A DNA stretch of 64,000 nt, taken from contig NC_133933.1 of NCBI RefSeq assembly GCF_031877795.1, forward strand, positions 68,402,003 to 68,466,002. The letters run 5' to 3'. Within the stretch, counting starts at the first letter, position 1; every line of letters begins with the position of its first letter. Made by a program: the position numbers and the translations under genes. The stretch is from Strix aluco (taxonomy: Eukaryota > Chordata > Aves > Strigiformes > Strigidae). The notes under the pieces were generated by a model. It was not told where the DNA came from, searched no databases, and was given only the letters and a program-made list of their open reading frames with translations. Positions 35,500 through 50,000 of the stretch are shown one piece after another.

Positions 35500-37080
35500 A
35501 TCTTTGCAAGGCACGCCGCTCTCAGGCCGGCAGGCCTCTCCTGTTTCCGAGGTGCAGCCCCAGGGGCAGCGAGAGAAGGCGAATGCAACGTGCCCCTTTC
35601 TGCACCTGCAGGACGGTTACCCCGAGGAGCTGCTTCCCGGGGCCCGTCCCCCGTCCAGCTCCGCCAGACACCGCCGGCCCACACCCTGTGGCGGGCCCAG
35701 CGGCGGGAAGCTCTGCCGCGCCCCCAAGCCTCCGCGAGGAGAGGGCAGCACCGTCGGGAAGCGGCGCCACCAGGCCGGCGGACGCGCGGCAGGAGCGCCC
35801 GCGCCGGCGGCCTGGGACGCCCGCAGCCGGCTGCCCTCCTCGCACCGCCTCAGCCCAGCCCCGCTCCCGCCGCCTCAGGGCGCCAAGGCCGAACGGAGCA
35901 GCGGCCCAGCCCGGCCCGGCCCCGCCAGCACAGAAAATGGGCGTGCGGAGAGCCAGGGCCGCGCCTCCGAGGGGCCCTCCGAGACTGCCCCTACTGCGCA
36001 GGCGCCCTCCCGCACGCCGTACCACGCACGCGCGTCACTGCCGCCGCGCCGCTCCGGCGGGAAAGCCGCCGCGGGTGCGCTGCCTAAACCGCCCCGGCGG
36101 GCAGCGCGAGCCTGGCGGCTTCTCCTTCCTGCCCTCCTCAACCCGCGCTCCTGCGCGCGTGCGCCGCGCGCGCTGTTTCCTTGGCAGCTGTGGTTGTTTT
36201 CGGCAAAACCAACTGCGCGGAGCTGCGGGGGGAGCGCGGGGCGCGGGAGGGCCCACTGGTGGGGGGAGCCGAGGCAGCAGCGGCAGCCGGGCGGCCGCGG
36301 CGCTGCCATCGAAGCGGACGGGGCCGACGTGAGTGATGCCCTCGCGCTGCGGCCAGGGGGAGGGAGCGGGACAGCCTCAGGCAGGGCCCGCGCCTCGGGC
36401 GGGGAGGCCGCGTACGGCCGGGGTCCCCCCGGGCACTCCCGCCGCCACTCGTCCCAAGTGCGCGGCTCCAGCGGCGGTAGGCTGGGGCACGCCTCCCCGC
36501 CGCTGTTCCCTCCCCCCGGCTCCCCTTCCCCCGCCCGGGGCGGGGGGCTCAGCTCGGGGCATCGCAGCCGTGACGGAGGGCCCGCGGCCGTTGGCGCGCG
36601 CGGCAGCGGCGGCGGCGCGCGCGGGCGGCGTTAGGCGGCCGGTGGCGGGAGGGAGGGGGGTGGCGGCGGCTGGCGGCCAGCCCTGCCCTGGGCCCGGGAA
36701 GGGCCGGGGTGGGCGGGCGGCCTCGGCGCGCTCCCGCAGATAGCGGGAATTGGGCCCCGCACCGCGCCTGGTTGCTCGGAGTGACCCGGGGGCTGGCGGT
36801 AGGGGCAAGCGGAACCGGCGGCCTGCAGAGGCCGGCGTGTCCCTCGTCTTCTGGTCTCGGGGCAGCGTGAGGCCGTCATCCCTTGATCAGCGTTCCCCCC
36901 CCCTCTGCCCGGTAGAAGCTTTGCGGTTTACCCAGGGGTGCGATTGCGTGGTCAGTTTGCACCCCGCGGCACCCGAAGACCCAGCGCTTCTCCGTGCCCG
37001 GCGCGCTAAGCCCCACAGCAGTAATGCCTCCCTCGCCCGGGGAGTGGGCGTCCGCACATTAACCGCGATTAATCCCATCG
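35500..37080 (+). promoter_or_regulatory. AHI1: AHI1 CpG-island promoter
   Basis: A ~1.6-kb, very GC- and CpG-rich block with TGCGCAGGCGC-type (NRF1-like) elements near 35,995 and GC boxes throughout, no TATA box. It covers the inferred non-coding first exon of AHI1, whose donor is at 36,329. Long open frames on both strands here are a by-product of GC richness. Its breadth on both sides of the exon would allow divergent transcription, which is not shown. Confidence 0.75.
36150..36328 (+). other. AHI1: AHI1 exon 1, 5' UTR (start approximate)
   Basis: A strong donor, GCCGAC|GTGAGTG, lies at 36,328/36,329 inside the CpG island and is the best candidate for the end of a non-coding first exon. 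The next AHI1 exon, with the initiator Met, is 4.6 kb downstream. The left edge is arbitrary because no transcription start can be read from the sequence. Confidence 0.5.
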
Positions 37081-40000
37081 GTTAGTCCCGTTGTGGCATG
37101 CGCTGAGAACGCGCTTTTGTTGTTTACCGTTATTCCTCTGCGCAAAGCAAAATGCCGTTTTGGAAATTAAAATGCTTACGGTGGTCTCTTGATGAGAGCC
37201 CATTTTCATAATTATGATCAAAGATGAGCCAGAGACTTAAAATGTAAACAATAAAAGTCAGCTGTATTTCCTTATGTAGAACTGAGGTCCATAGTTTTGC
37301 CATCAGGGCAAACACTGTTTTTAACCTCCTGACCAACAGAAGGTGCTAGATGTGGGGGGGGAAAAAAGGCAGTTACCCTGAAGCTAAAGCTTTCTGATAT
37401 GTTAGTATTAGAAAACTCAGGTAGCGCCAGCTTTTTTAAACATCCTTTTAAAGTAGTGTGAACACAAGGTTTTTACAAGCACATCTAAACTGACAGAAAG
37501 TTACCGCACTTTCAGTGGCGTTTGATATGCAAGTACGTAGTATTTACGTGGTAATAATAAAGCTGTCAGTTTTCTGGACTTAAATACTGAATTTTCATGA
37601 ATAAAACCAGAATTTTTTTTGATGTCACATTAGTGAAGAGGAACAGATTCGACTCAGTGTTATTTTACTGTTCAATTCTGAGTGAAAGTTTTTTCAGATC
37701 TTGAAGTAGTGGTACCTACAGGTAGCTGAATTAGCAACCTACTAGTAAAAGCCAAGATTTCCCACTGTGATGACTGATCTCATCTAAAAGATGAGAAGTA
37801 GACAAGGCCTGATGTTCTACTTGTTTTCAGCCACTGAAAATTACATTCACTTTTTGTGATGAAAAATGAGCGATTTAGTTCATGAAAATCCTGAAGCATA
37901 AAATTATATTTTGTCAACTCATTTTCCTAAATAGTCCTAATTAGGTAGGAAATTTGTCACTTCCCATTATGTTGTACAGATTCTGTATGCTCTGTTCTAT
38001 TATAGTATAGGTTTGATTTTTTTTTGAACTATTTGTGATTCATAAAAATATCTTTTGTGATTAGTGGGTTTTGTGACATGGTTTGCATAGAAAATTCCTA
38101 TCCTGAGGATGCAGAATAATACAGCAACTCAGTGATATTGTAAAATGTTGTGAAAAGAGCAAGAATTTAATGTAGAATCACATTTATTAATACAGGTGAA
38201 TATTAGAGAAGAGCAAATTAGATGATTTTCAGGAAAGTATATAATAATTTGTGGAAGCTTGGGCTTCACGATTTTGTTTTCCTGGTTATTTCTGATGGCT
38301 GGAATATGCCACTGCTCCGAGCACGTGTTTTTTTTGTTCCTGGATTGCCTTATATTAACTAATGCAGAAGAGATTAAATCTGATCAGGCAAAAATGCGTT
38401 TTACAAGATTTATCTTAATGATAACAGAGTTTATTCAGATTGGGGCACTGTGGTTGCTGAACTTTGATATACAATTAATTGTCTCCTATTTTAAGGTGAG
38501 ATTATCCTGAGTAAACAGCCTTGTTCTTACCCATGTTGATTAATAATCTGTATTTAGACAGGTCTAATAGTTGCTTTAATGGACTGTGTCAAAGGTCCTG
38601 TAATTCTAAATTGGAGATGTGTGTAAAATAATAGCACTGTCTTTAGAGGACTTTTATCTCTTAATTTTACTGCCACAAGAGGATAGTCTGCTACTGAATA
38701 AGTAGAGGTAGATAGAAAATTATGCACTCACTGGTGAATTTGGCAAATTATATATTTTGCAAAGAGTGCTGGTAGACGTGAGGTGAGCCTAGCCTTTGGA
38801 CAGGTGGTTGTTCCATTATAAGCAAAAGTATTTGCAAAATTAATTTGCCTACAGTTCTTTTTTGTGGTGTGATTTATTTAACCTTTGACCATAAAATTAG
38901 TTCCGTACTTGGAACAGGTATGCCCTTTACTTATCTTGCTGTTGTGTTCTATATTGTCTCTCATATTTTTTGTTTTAAATTTAAGAGCATGTCAGCATTT
39001 CATATGTTGTTTGTAATTAGTTTTTCTGCGGGGTGGTTGAAATCACTCAACTACTCTTAAAAAGTTTTCCGTGTTCCTGCATTCCTCAGTGAATGACTAA
39101 AGTGATAGAATCTGCTGTATTTTATAGCTATATTTAGTTTTCTACTCTTTCATATTGTAAGTATTTTCTAGTCAATTGTAAAACGACTACTTGAAAAGCA
39201 GCACTTAATAACTGCAGGACTTTTAAAATGGCCATTTGGTATAACAAAGTATAAATTGTAAAAGCAGATTTATTTTTCAGTAATATTTTCTGTTTTCACT
39301 TCTTATAAGAAGTGCTGTTTTTAACTGTTACTGTTTTAGTTGTGACAGTAAAGCTTTGATTTAGGAGTCAAAATGTGTTTTAGTTAGTGAAATATTGCTA
39401 CTTTGTCAGTGACATGATGAAGCATATTACAGAACAAAACATTTTTTTTCTTCCTATGAAAACCCTTCTGGTCATCCTTGCTCCTTTCAAACATCCTTAG
39501 ATTGTTGGATGCTTACTATAAATGCTTTGCTTAATACATGAAATAAGTTAATGACACCTGGCCACTGACTAGTCAGCACTTCTATAATCCCAGTCCAAAC
39601 CTGACACTTTGCCTTGTTTTTCTTCATTTGGTTTGGTTTGGTTAGCCAGCAGACCAAACTACTGTAAGTAACAAATGTGAAATGATGTGAAAGTGCATAG
39701 CCTGTGGGGAACAGGAAAGAAGCAAATAGCACTGTGCAAGGGAGATAAGAGGGATCTGAGGGTATGGTAGTGCAGATACCTGGGGACGTAAATGTAGCAT
39801 TGGCTCTTTCCTATAGTGGTAAAATGTGTGTGCCCAGCAGTGCTTTTTAGTGTTGAGGTCAAGTGGTATGTTTGGCCCACTTTAATGCTGTTAAACTCTT
39901 AGCCCCAAATCAGTGGCCACTTGCAAACTGCCTATTAATAATAATAATTATAATAATCCACACTAGCTCCTAAACCGTACCCAGGAATTGCTTGGGTGTG

Positions 40001-40949
40001 TGTTAGGTGGCTTGGACCAAAATGGTGCCAAGGATAATGCAACCATATAGCCTGGTAGTATTTTAAGCTATGTCTTAATTAGGATAGATGTAGTCTGGGT
40101 GTCCAGTGAATGTAAGTTAGTGGTATCTAACAGGAGGTGTTACCTAGGGAGAACTTGGAGCTGTTGCCTGTTGGGCCGTAGGGGAGATAGGTACAATAGT
40201 TCATTGCTTGGAATGCTAAGGGGAACATAACACATCCAGAGAAAGCCGGGTTTCATTAGTTCCAGTGTTTACAAAACAGCTTTTTGTATTAAAGTTTGTT
40301 GTAAAACATTCTGAATTTTCTTGATGAAAAGATAAAGCTGGGTAATGTTTTTATTTGCCCTCAAGCTTTGTTTGGATTGCATTTGTAGGCATTTCTCTGC
40401 AACCAGGAGGGCCTAACATTTTTCTTTAGAGAAATGAGTTTCATGTAATTGCTTGTCTGCTTTATGTAAAATACAAATGCTTTATGTAAACATAAATATT
40501 TAGAGATTTGTCATAAAGTTAAATTTGCTGGCAGATATTAATCTTTGCATTGAAAGCTATCGGCTGGCTACAATGGGACTTCCTTGATGATGCTGTCACA
40601 ATAGGAACCCGACTAGAAAGGCTTCAATATAAATGGCTTCATGGGTCATTACTATTTAAATAAACTGTAGGGTTTTTTGGAAGACTGGAGGCCTACAGTA
40701 CTGAAACATTTGGCTATTGCTCAGAAATATATAGCTAATTAAACTGCTGTAGTGTTGGTTTTTATTTCCTTTCAAAGAAACTGAGATTCGATGTCAGAGA
40801 ACTCCTAATACGTTAGACAGTCTAGAAATAAATATTTCCCTAAAAGACGTGTACTCATCCTTGATGAGTACAACTAGCATGCATTCAGTTGTTAGCTTCA
40901 AGTCTATGGACCAGTTACGTTAATGAAAGTTGTTAATTACTTTAAACAG
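36329..40949 (+). other. AHI1: AHI1 intron 1
   Basis: Leaves the CpG island by ~37,080 and becomes AT-rich. It contains an AAT-rich simple repeat at ~39,936-39,957. No coding exon or mobile element was recognised. Confidence 0.5.
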
Positions 40950-41017
40950 AATGGTGAATTCTGAGGAAGAAGCAGCTGGTGTGTTGAGCCACTTCTGAGG
41001 ACTGAAAATGCCAGCAG
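40950..41017 (+). CDS. AHI1: AHI1 exon 2 (initiator Met)
   Basis: Acceptor TTTAAACAG|AATGG. The ATG at 41,008 gives Met-Pro-Ala, and the split Val codon crosses donor CAG|GTAAG. Human AHI1 starts Met-Pro-Thr-Ala-Glu-Ser-Glu, supporting this start. An upstream ATG at 40,951 is out of frame with it and short. Confidence 0.9.
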
Positions 41018-44000
41018 GTAAGAATACTTTGTCTTTGATTTCCAATATGTATTTTATAGTTAGAACTAGATGCAGATGATAGGAGTTACTCTGTCTATAA
41101 ATTTTTAATGCTGCATTGGCTCTGTTTTGAGTCCGTGTTTATAACTGATTTTCAAAGTGTTGAGTTTTGGTTTATTTTAAATTTAGGGATTTTTGTAAAA
41201 ATTGTAATGACAATGGTAAATATCCATAGATGAGGATTCAACAGCCTTTTTCAGTGGTGTGCCAAATTACATTCTTAATTCTTTAGCTACAAATTAAGCA
41301 TTACCTCAGGGGGGTACAGTAGAAAATCTACTGCTTTGAGGGTTGAAATGCTGCTCTTAGCAGTATCGTGATTCACAGAAAAGCAAGGACTCTCAGCTCC
41401 AGCTGGTTTTTGGATCTGTGCATGCTCCTGCCTCTTACAGATCTGTCTCAGTGTGATGCTCCTCTGGGTTCCAGACTCAGTAGGAACCCAGAGCTGGTGC
41501 TTCTCCTGGGGACAGTGTGTCACCTCTGTTATCAGTGTGCTACTGTTCATAAACAGCGAGGGCAATAATCTGTCCTCTACTTTGGCTAGCCCAAGTTTTG
41601 TGCTGATCCTGAAGTGTGTGCTCTTCAAAACTTGCTTTCTTCAGGAAACGGAGTAGATGGTGCTGATTTCAGCAACAAGTAATAGCGTGGTGTGTTTGTA
41701 CAATGTTGCTGAGTTATCCTTGTGTGGTTTACATTGTCAGTGGAAATTCTTAACTAAGTGAATTTCTGTTAAACTTTCCCTGATAAAATAGTTCTTGTCT
41801 TTTGTGATATTAAAGCATGATTATGCGCTTTTTTAGCAATGTTGATTACTGAGCTAGTGAATCATACTCTGGATTTCTTTTTGTAGTTGAAAGTGAGGCA
41901 AAGGCAAAAGCCAAAGTCCGATTTGAAGAAATCTTCAGACGCCATGCTGGTCTAGCAGACACAAAGAAATCAAAGAAAAAGAAGTTTCAGGAGAGTATTG
42001 TGGTGAGTTTGAACACATGCAAGCTTTGGTTGCCTTCCTTAATGGAAAAAAGATCAGGAAAATGTATTGTAAAAAGGAGGTATAAGCATTTTTAAAAAGT
42101 AAAGTATATTTCTGCACATATCCTTTGTTTTTGATATGGCTTTTATTTGTTGTCTGTGTACCAGCAATGCATCCTTGTAATTTGGAGGTATATAATACTG
42201 GTAAAAAGGAAGTGGCACACGCAGGCATGCACTCATTGAAAGTCTGACAGTACTTTTTTCCCATTCACATTTTTCAGAAAAGCTTTAAGATTTGCAAATT
42301 CAGTATTGACTTTAGTGAGAGTGTGAGTGATGGGCTAGTGGAATTATGGCTGTAAAAATATTTAATTTAGAGTGTACTATATCTGTGTAATACAGGTCCA
42401 TCTGTGTAATACATCTGTGAACTGAGAACTGATGAGAATTTATAATAATATGAGATAATCATTAACTTTATTCCATTTCCTAAAAATTACTGGTATAAGA
42501 ATAAGAATTTACAAACAATATTAAACAACATGTGGAACTTATTTTTTTTCAATTTGATCTCAATAATCAGCATATTTCTGTGTGCGCTGAGCTTTGTGCC
42601 TGAGTGGTCCTGTGTTTACATGTCTACTTAGGCAGTACACACACATAAAGGTTTTTTTTAAAGATTTTGGATTTATCTTGTAATTTGCAGGTTAGCAATG
42701 ATTCTATCACCCTGACTTTATGGCTCAACAACATTATTGTTTGTGGCATATATCTCATTAAAAGAAACTCAGAGATTCCTCTGAGTTATGGTTCATACTG
42801 TAGCTTTTCTTCCTGAACAGAAGAATAAATGTTTAACATGAGTCCTTTATATACCAATTATGGATTTACAATGTTTGGAATTTCAAAAGAAAGCAGTTTG
42901 CTTAAAAGGCAAATGTTCTGTTGTTTTATTTTCCTCCTGTTAGGTTTTCTATTTTCAGCCTTTTTTCTTACAATTCAATCTATACCAGGTGCTGGAAGTC
43001 AATGTTAATTCTTTAATACTCATTTAAGACAAAGGAGTGGTATTTTATGTAATATCAGAATGTTAAAAGTATTTATTCTATATGGACTATATTCAGAATA
43101 GTTATATTAAACTTAGTATTGTTATGCTGAAACATAATTTTGTTATGCTGAAACATAATTTTGTCTTTAGATTGACAATTTGAAATCGATATTTGTGTGG
43201 ATTTTTTTTGTTTTGAATTCTTTGTAGTATATGGTACTTAGCCAGTAATCTATACAAAGAATCAATGTAATGTTTAAAATATATCACAGAAGAGTTAGAG
43301 GGTGGGTTTTTTTTCTTTTTTTGCTGGCATGTGTATAAATACAAGACCTTCCTTGGTAAGGTTCACTTTTTTTGACAAAACATGAGTTTTTAAATCTGTA
43401 CTTTATAAGTATTTTTGAGCACATAATTTATGTTCATATGCAACTACATATTACTCATAAATATTTTAAGCTTACTTTTTCTTTAAAATTGGTTTCCATT
43501 CCAGAAGTCTCTGATGTAAGACACTAGTGTTTTGGAGTTACCTAGAAACAGTTAAAAACAGTTAACTGAATCAAGTGTTAGTGGTATATGGACAAATTAA
43601 GAAGTGTTTTTAGGATCAGCATGGAAGCCTAACTTTATGGTTTTGTTGAAGCCATAGATTTTTACCAGTCAGTTAACTGAAAAACAAAGAACTTGAGGAG
43701 AATGTGTATTGAAACCTAATACTGACCATTTTGAGTATTTCCTTAAAGTGTGGCAAAGTTGCAAGAGCTCAGGTTGGTATTTTCCGTGCTGGTTGCATTC
43801 AAGTAGAAATTTCTGTAAAAGGTTCAACAAATAACTAGTCATTTCTTTGTAAGAAATAAATATGTGTGGGAGGGGAAGAGGAGGTAGATAGAGAAGGTTG
43901 ACTGGTTTTGTTCCAGTTTTCTTCCCTTTATATAATTCAACTCTATACAGTTTCACATATCTTGAAATAATGTGAAATTTATCAAGTGATGGTTGTCTTT

Positions 44001-47000
44001 GTGTCACGCACTTGCCATAAATGGTCTCCCAGGTTTGATCAGAAACAGATCATGATTGAGAGCATATTTCCACTGGAAATGTTCCAGTCTGCTTCTTTCA
44101 TTTGTCTTTACTGAACCTAGCCATTCTTAGATTAGTAAAACCTTTCCCATCATAGTCCCCTGTTTCCTTGAAACCTAAGTTCTAGAGCTGCAGGAGGTTG
44201 CTGTGATTTTAAATGACAGAAGTGAGGCTGAGAAGGTTGCCTGCCTGTTTGCCTGCTCTGCTTTCTGTGCCCATTGCCTGGAGAGAAGGGAAGCAGCCTG
44301 ACAGGAAGAGAAAAGGCTGATGTCAGTAGGGCAGGATGAGTTTGAAGTCACAGCTGGTAGGAATGAGGAGCTTATAATGGAGATGGAGATAGACTGTCAG
44401 CTGTGGGCAGTGAAAGGTCTGCTTTGTTGTTGAACAGCCCCAGGTGCAGTGGGTGTGAGGCCTGAAGGCATGGCTGAAAAGACAAACAATTGGGACGCAG
44501 TCAGAAAGTGAATTTGCTAGTATCCCTTCCAGGGCTAACAGTCACCATATTTCTTTTTTGCCAGTTGTACCTCCTGTTACAAATTGTTAGAATGAGGCAA
44601 GCCTCAGACCAGGCAATGCCCAGACCGTTTTGTCCAGATAGATTAATCTGCCTAAAGTCAGTGTGAAACTGATTGAGTTTATTTGGTTCAGTCTAAATTT
44701 CGTGGTGGAACAGAGGATGTTTAACTGAGAAGAATGTTAGTGAAGTTTTCTACCAGGTGAAAAGCAAGATCCCTTTATGGAAGCAAGAATTTCTGCCCTA
44801 GCATGTAGTCTGACCAGCTTACAACATTGGATGAGCATGCATTGGTAACTAAGGTTTTGTATTCAAGGCAGGACTGCAACAGATTTGTCCATTTGAAGCT
44901 TTTTACTTGTTACCTCACTGAGTCTGCTCCTTCCTTGGATGACAGATTGCAGTCTGGAGTTTCGTGAGGGTACAGGTAATAGGGAGTCTATCTGCAGGCT
45001 TGAAAATTCTTGTATTCTTTTGGGTAAGATGATGTTTTACAAGTTTCTTCTGACTAATTCAGTACTTTAGCTTCTGTCTTAGATGTAAAACACAACCTGC
45101 AGAGCTTTGAGGTTGTAGAATTTTCCCAGGGTCTGTTTCATAGCCCATTTTTTTCCCTGAGCTGACAGGCACTGAACAGTTATTGAGATTTTCACTGTTT
45201 TTTAGCCCTTTGTTTCTAATATTTAAAAGAGGAGAACTGCTAATAGTTTACTGTATACTTGACCTACACATTTTCTCAATGTTTTCTGTTAAAATTTGGT
45301 GACACTTCTCCAAGCCCATCCTATCTGTAAACTTCTAGTTTTGAGCATCTACATTTTGTAGTCTTATATGAGCAATGGCAGTAAAATTGGTTCCCTAGTG
45401 CGTTAAAATTTTCTTAAACATCCCACCCAACTATCTGGCATCACAAGTACATTCATTACCAATTCATTTATAAGTAAATAGTCTTTTACAACCAGTACGT
45501 ATCAGCCCTTCAGTGGGCTGTCAATGTTCATTCCTGATTTTTCAATTTGTGCCTGTATTATGGGAAGAAGTTCAGGTACCTCTGTAAATCTGGTTATCTG
45601 AGTTTCCAGATAGCCTGGGCAAAATCACTTGTTCTGTTTCCAGGTTCCAGTCACACATATTTGAGAAGCCTTTTTAAAAAGGAGTAAGATTATTAGGCAT
45701 CGTCCCTGCTGTCAGCTCTGGAATGTGAATGGCGAGTGTTTTGACCTGGGGTTGGCTCACTGTGGTACGAGCCTTGTCATTAGCCCACCTGCATGCATCT
45801 TGGCTGGTGCCCATCTCTCACTCTTGTCAATCCAGTAGTGCAAGTAGGTCTGTTCTCCAGGAAGAGTGCTTGCTCTGCCCTGGTGTCATAATGTGGCCAT
45901 GGAGCTGTTTTGAAAAAAAGCCTTCTCCTTTGTTCCATGCTTTAAGCTGAGGAGGTCAGGTTAAGGTCAGCAAGCCTCTGGAGTTACTCCAGAGACAGGC
46001 CTATCCTCTGAGCTGCTTTTTCAGCCTGACTGCTCTTTCTAACTCAGTTCAAGTGCATTTATGTAGAGATGTTTGCTCTTGGTTGATCTTTCTGTCCTGC
46101 ATTTCAGATAGGGAATCTATACCACTATCCCTGCCTCTGCCTGAGACCTAATCTGATGGTTTTTAGGAACCTCTTGGCTTTTACTTTCCCTCCCATCTTT
46201 CCTCTCTGTTTAATCACATGATGTGGACAAAGTGGCCTGAGTTAAGATCGTACAGGCCTGTATCTGCGGAATTTGTGTTTGAACTGCTGAAGCAGCTTTG
46301 TGCTGCCTGCAGTATATATTAATATTCCAGGAATTTGCTGTAGTTTGAGATTGTGTTTTATTTTGTTAAGAGGATATTCTGTATTTTTTTTTGTACAAGG
46401 AAATTTACTATTATTAAGTGACTGTGTGCTGCTACTTACTATTCATGACACATTTGTGGATGTATGTTTTTGTTTGTAGGCATAATAAATAACATTCTAG
46501 TAAATATGTCATGCAAGTTTTTACAACAGCTAGGTTTCTTTGAGGAAATGATTCTTGAGTGTCAGTTATTTTAGAAACTCTTGAACAGGTCAAAGACAGT
46601 TCTACTTCTTGGGTTTAATGGATTAATCACAGAATCATTCAGGTTGGAAAAGACCCTTGGGATTATCGAGCCCAACCATCAGCCCTACTCTGCAAAGTTC
46701 TCCCCTACACCATATCCCCCAGCATCTCATCTAAACGACCCTTAAACACATCCAGGGATGGTGACTCCACCACCTCCCTGGGCAGCGTATTCCACTGTCT
46801 GACCACTCTTTCGGTGAAATTTTTTTTCCTAATGTCCAGTCTAAACCTCCCCTGTTGGAGTTCAAAGCCATTCCCTCTTGTTCTATCGTTAATTACCTGT
46901 GAGAAGAGACCAGCACCAACCTCTCTACAATGTCCTTTCAGGTAGTTGTAGAGAGTGATGAGGTCTCCTCTTAGCCTTCTCCTCCTCAAACTAAACAGTC

Positions 47001-50000
47001 CCAGCTCCTTCAATTGCTTCTCATAAGATTTATTCTCCAGGCCCTTCACCAGGTTCGTTCCCCTCCTCTGCACTCACTCCAGCACCTCTATCTCATTCGT
47101 ATTGAGGTGCCCAAAACTGGACACAATACTCCAGGTGTGGCCTCACCAGTGCAGAGTACAGGGGGACTATCATCTCCCTACTTCTGCTGGTCACACTATT
47201 TCTAATATAAGGCAGGATGCCGTTGGCTTTCTTGGCCACCTGGGCACACTGCCGGCTCATGTTCAGCTGTTGGATGTTCTATCAAAGGCAGCATGACCTT
47301 AGCTATTGGTCACTGTTGGGTCTTAATTGCCAGTGTGTTTTAACCTTCATTCCTTAGACTCTGCAGTTAAAGCTATCTGTAGAAATGCAGATAAGGAGGT
47401 GGACAACCTATTAGAAAGCATTATTTTGTTTTTTTAGTTTATACAAAGCTTGTTGCTTTAATTTTTTTTTAATTTCCCTTACTCTATTCTGTATTTCAAG
47501 TTATTTATATGAAATTTTCCACATCCTCTTAAATCATTGACTTATGAATAAAGAGGATGTTACTAGACTATTTAAGCAAGTAAAAGATGAAGGTATAAAG
47601 ACGTGTCTTTCATGATTTGATATTGAGATAATTTAAACTATTTTTAGACATAGGATGTTAAAAATAAAGATACCAACTGAAAAGATACATGAATAGCTTT
47701 AGATAAGCATACTTGCATGAGATTTTAGATGTTTCTTTTTTTAACTCATACTTTATTAGGACAGTGTTGTTTAATATGTAGCATTAGGAAGTCTAGTTAG
47801 AGCATTTTTAAGCTTTGTCTCTTACTTCAGACGTCAGCTTTTATTTGTGTTAAATGTTGTCTTGGCATATTTTTCTTGTCACATTGTTTTTATTTGACAG
47901 TTTTCCTGTACAAATAATAAACTTCCTTGATTTATTTTCTGTGTCTTTACCCATGTACTTCAAACTTTCTTTTTTCTCCCTTCTCCTTCTTCAGTACTTA
48001 GAGTACTTTGCTTGCTCTCCATGTTCTATCTTCAAGTGTCAGATGTGAATAAAACAAGATAGTGATAAAGGTTTGCAGGCTCACATAGTTGAGGGCATAC
48101 AAAATGGAGGCAGATGACTTGCACATTGAGTGTTCTTTCTAGTCATGGAATATTATTCTCACAGGTGAGCATTTTTAAGTCAGGATCCATCCTCCAAAGC
48201 ATGGCTGGTGTTGCAACTTCATTCTCAGCTTTTTCTTCTTATAAGCTTGTACATATTGGTGATCACTCATTACACATATTGTCCCTTTGAAAAAATGTTT
48301 GAGGCAAACATAATATTGCAACTGGGAGAAGTACCCCAGCTAGAAGGGGAAGATGTCTGCGTTTATTGAGGGAGGAAGATGGTCTTGGCAAAGAAAAGAC
48401 CATCTTTTTTAATTTGCTTTCTTTGTGTCTTAAAGTCCTTTCTAATGTTTCATGTGGAGACTCCAGAGAGTTTATGTAAGACAACGAACCTCAGTGACTT
48501 TATAGAAGCTCCATCAAGGAACACAGATCTGTGTGTTGAGCTCCTTACAGAATTAGGCCTTAGTTACTTGCTGTTCTTTGGAGTTATCATAGAATAGTTT
48601 GGGTTGGAAGGGACCTTTAAGGGTCATCTAGTCCAATGCCCTTGCAGTGAGCTGGGACATCTTCCAACTAGGTCATGTTGCTCAGGGCCCCCTCCAACCT
48701 GGCCTTAAATGTTTCCAGGGGTGGGGCATTAGAACTTTTAGTAAACACAAATAGAAATCTGAAGGAGGGAGGAAAGTTTACAATGTGTTTTTTAAAAAAC
48801 ATCAAAAATTGGCAGGAGGAGTGCGTAGACAGATGCATTAGCTGAAATTTATCTTAGCTGTTTATACTAGATTGGTCTTTAGATCAACTCTTTGTCATTC
48901 TACTAAGAATAATGCAGGTGTTTTTTTCAACTTTGTGTTTTTTAAAAAAAAAAAGTCTTAATGGAAATCTCTTTTTGTCAAGCAACTTTCAGTAAAAGAG
49001 ACTGCAAACAACTGAGCCTGAAGCCTGTCTCTAACTTGCATTTTAAATGGAAGAAAATACTTGATTTTGTGCTGCATGTGATCTTCAAGTCTTCCATAGT
49101 CTAAAGCATTGGCATCTGTTTATGGAGTAGACTTGTTGATGTCGTTTTTTACTGTATATACATAAAAGCAATTTAAAAACAGAGTGAAACAAAGTAGAGG
49201 ATGAAGTGCCCAAATACAAAATGTTTTTTTTCTGTGTGAATTTTCTGTTGCCTTTCAATCTGTTACTTGTTAATTTTAAACAGGAAAATAACTTGAGCTT
49301 TGATTTCATTTTACTTTGTATAATATTGCTAAAGAAATAACAAGAAATACTATGATTATCCTTAGAACATAATTTTTAGTACAAGTATGTTTTATGTTCT
49401 TTTCATTTATAGCTTGACACCTTTAGAAGTAATATTGATCTAGCTAAGGAAAGTGTGAATGATGAAGCAATTATAAACAACACATATAATCCTGAAGAAG
49501 AGAGTCCTCGATTTACAAAAAATAAACTGAGAGAGAAAGTCTCAATTGCAGAGAAAATAAACAATGATATTGTTAGTGGAGAGGAGAACAAGCAACCAAA
49601 GTCTAACAAGAAGAAAAAGAAATCACCATTGCAAGAACAATTTAATGAGGAGGAGAATTTATATGAAGCTAAATTGGAGAGTTTTGAGAAAAAGATTAAT
49701 GATCTTCCAAAGAAGAAAACAAAAAGTAAATCACAAACAGATGTACCTCATCAAGAAGGTGATAGAAGGATTAAAAATTCCTTGTCTGAAGTGAGAAATA
49801 TAACTGAATTAGAAGAGGAAGAAGAGCTAATTCGAGCCTATCAGCTGCATGTGGCTGAGGATGAGGCAAAAGCAATTAAAAAGAAAATAAGAATGAAACT
49901 TAAAGAACAGATGTCCGAATTCACCTCCACTGTTCAAAGCTATGAAGTTGTATTGAACAATGAAGTGGGCAAAAAGAAGAAAAAGAAGAAAGAAATAGCA

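Larger units (their letters stand above)
42003..49412 (+). other. AHI1: AHI1 intron 3
   Basis: A 7.4-kb AT-rich intron. It contains a minus-strand CR1 at 46,628-47,270 and another at 48,586-48,730. A 21-bp near-tandem repeat (TTATGCTGAAACATAATTTTG) lies around 43,121-43,162. Nothing else was recognised. Confidence 0.5.

Noticed and set aside
35504..36808. A 376-codon and several shorter open frames in the AHI1 CpG island.
   Set aside because: Composition is Pro/Ala/Arg/Gly-rich, overlapping frames are open on both strands, and there is no recognisable domain. These are typical of CpG islands.
46705..47073. A 122-codon minus-strand open frame considered as a gene.
   Set aside because: It is the C-terminal end of a CR1 ORF2 in a truncated element.
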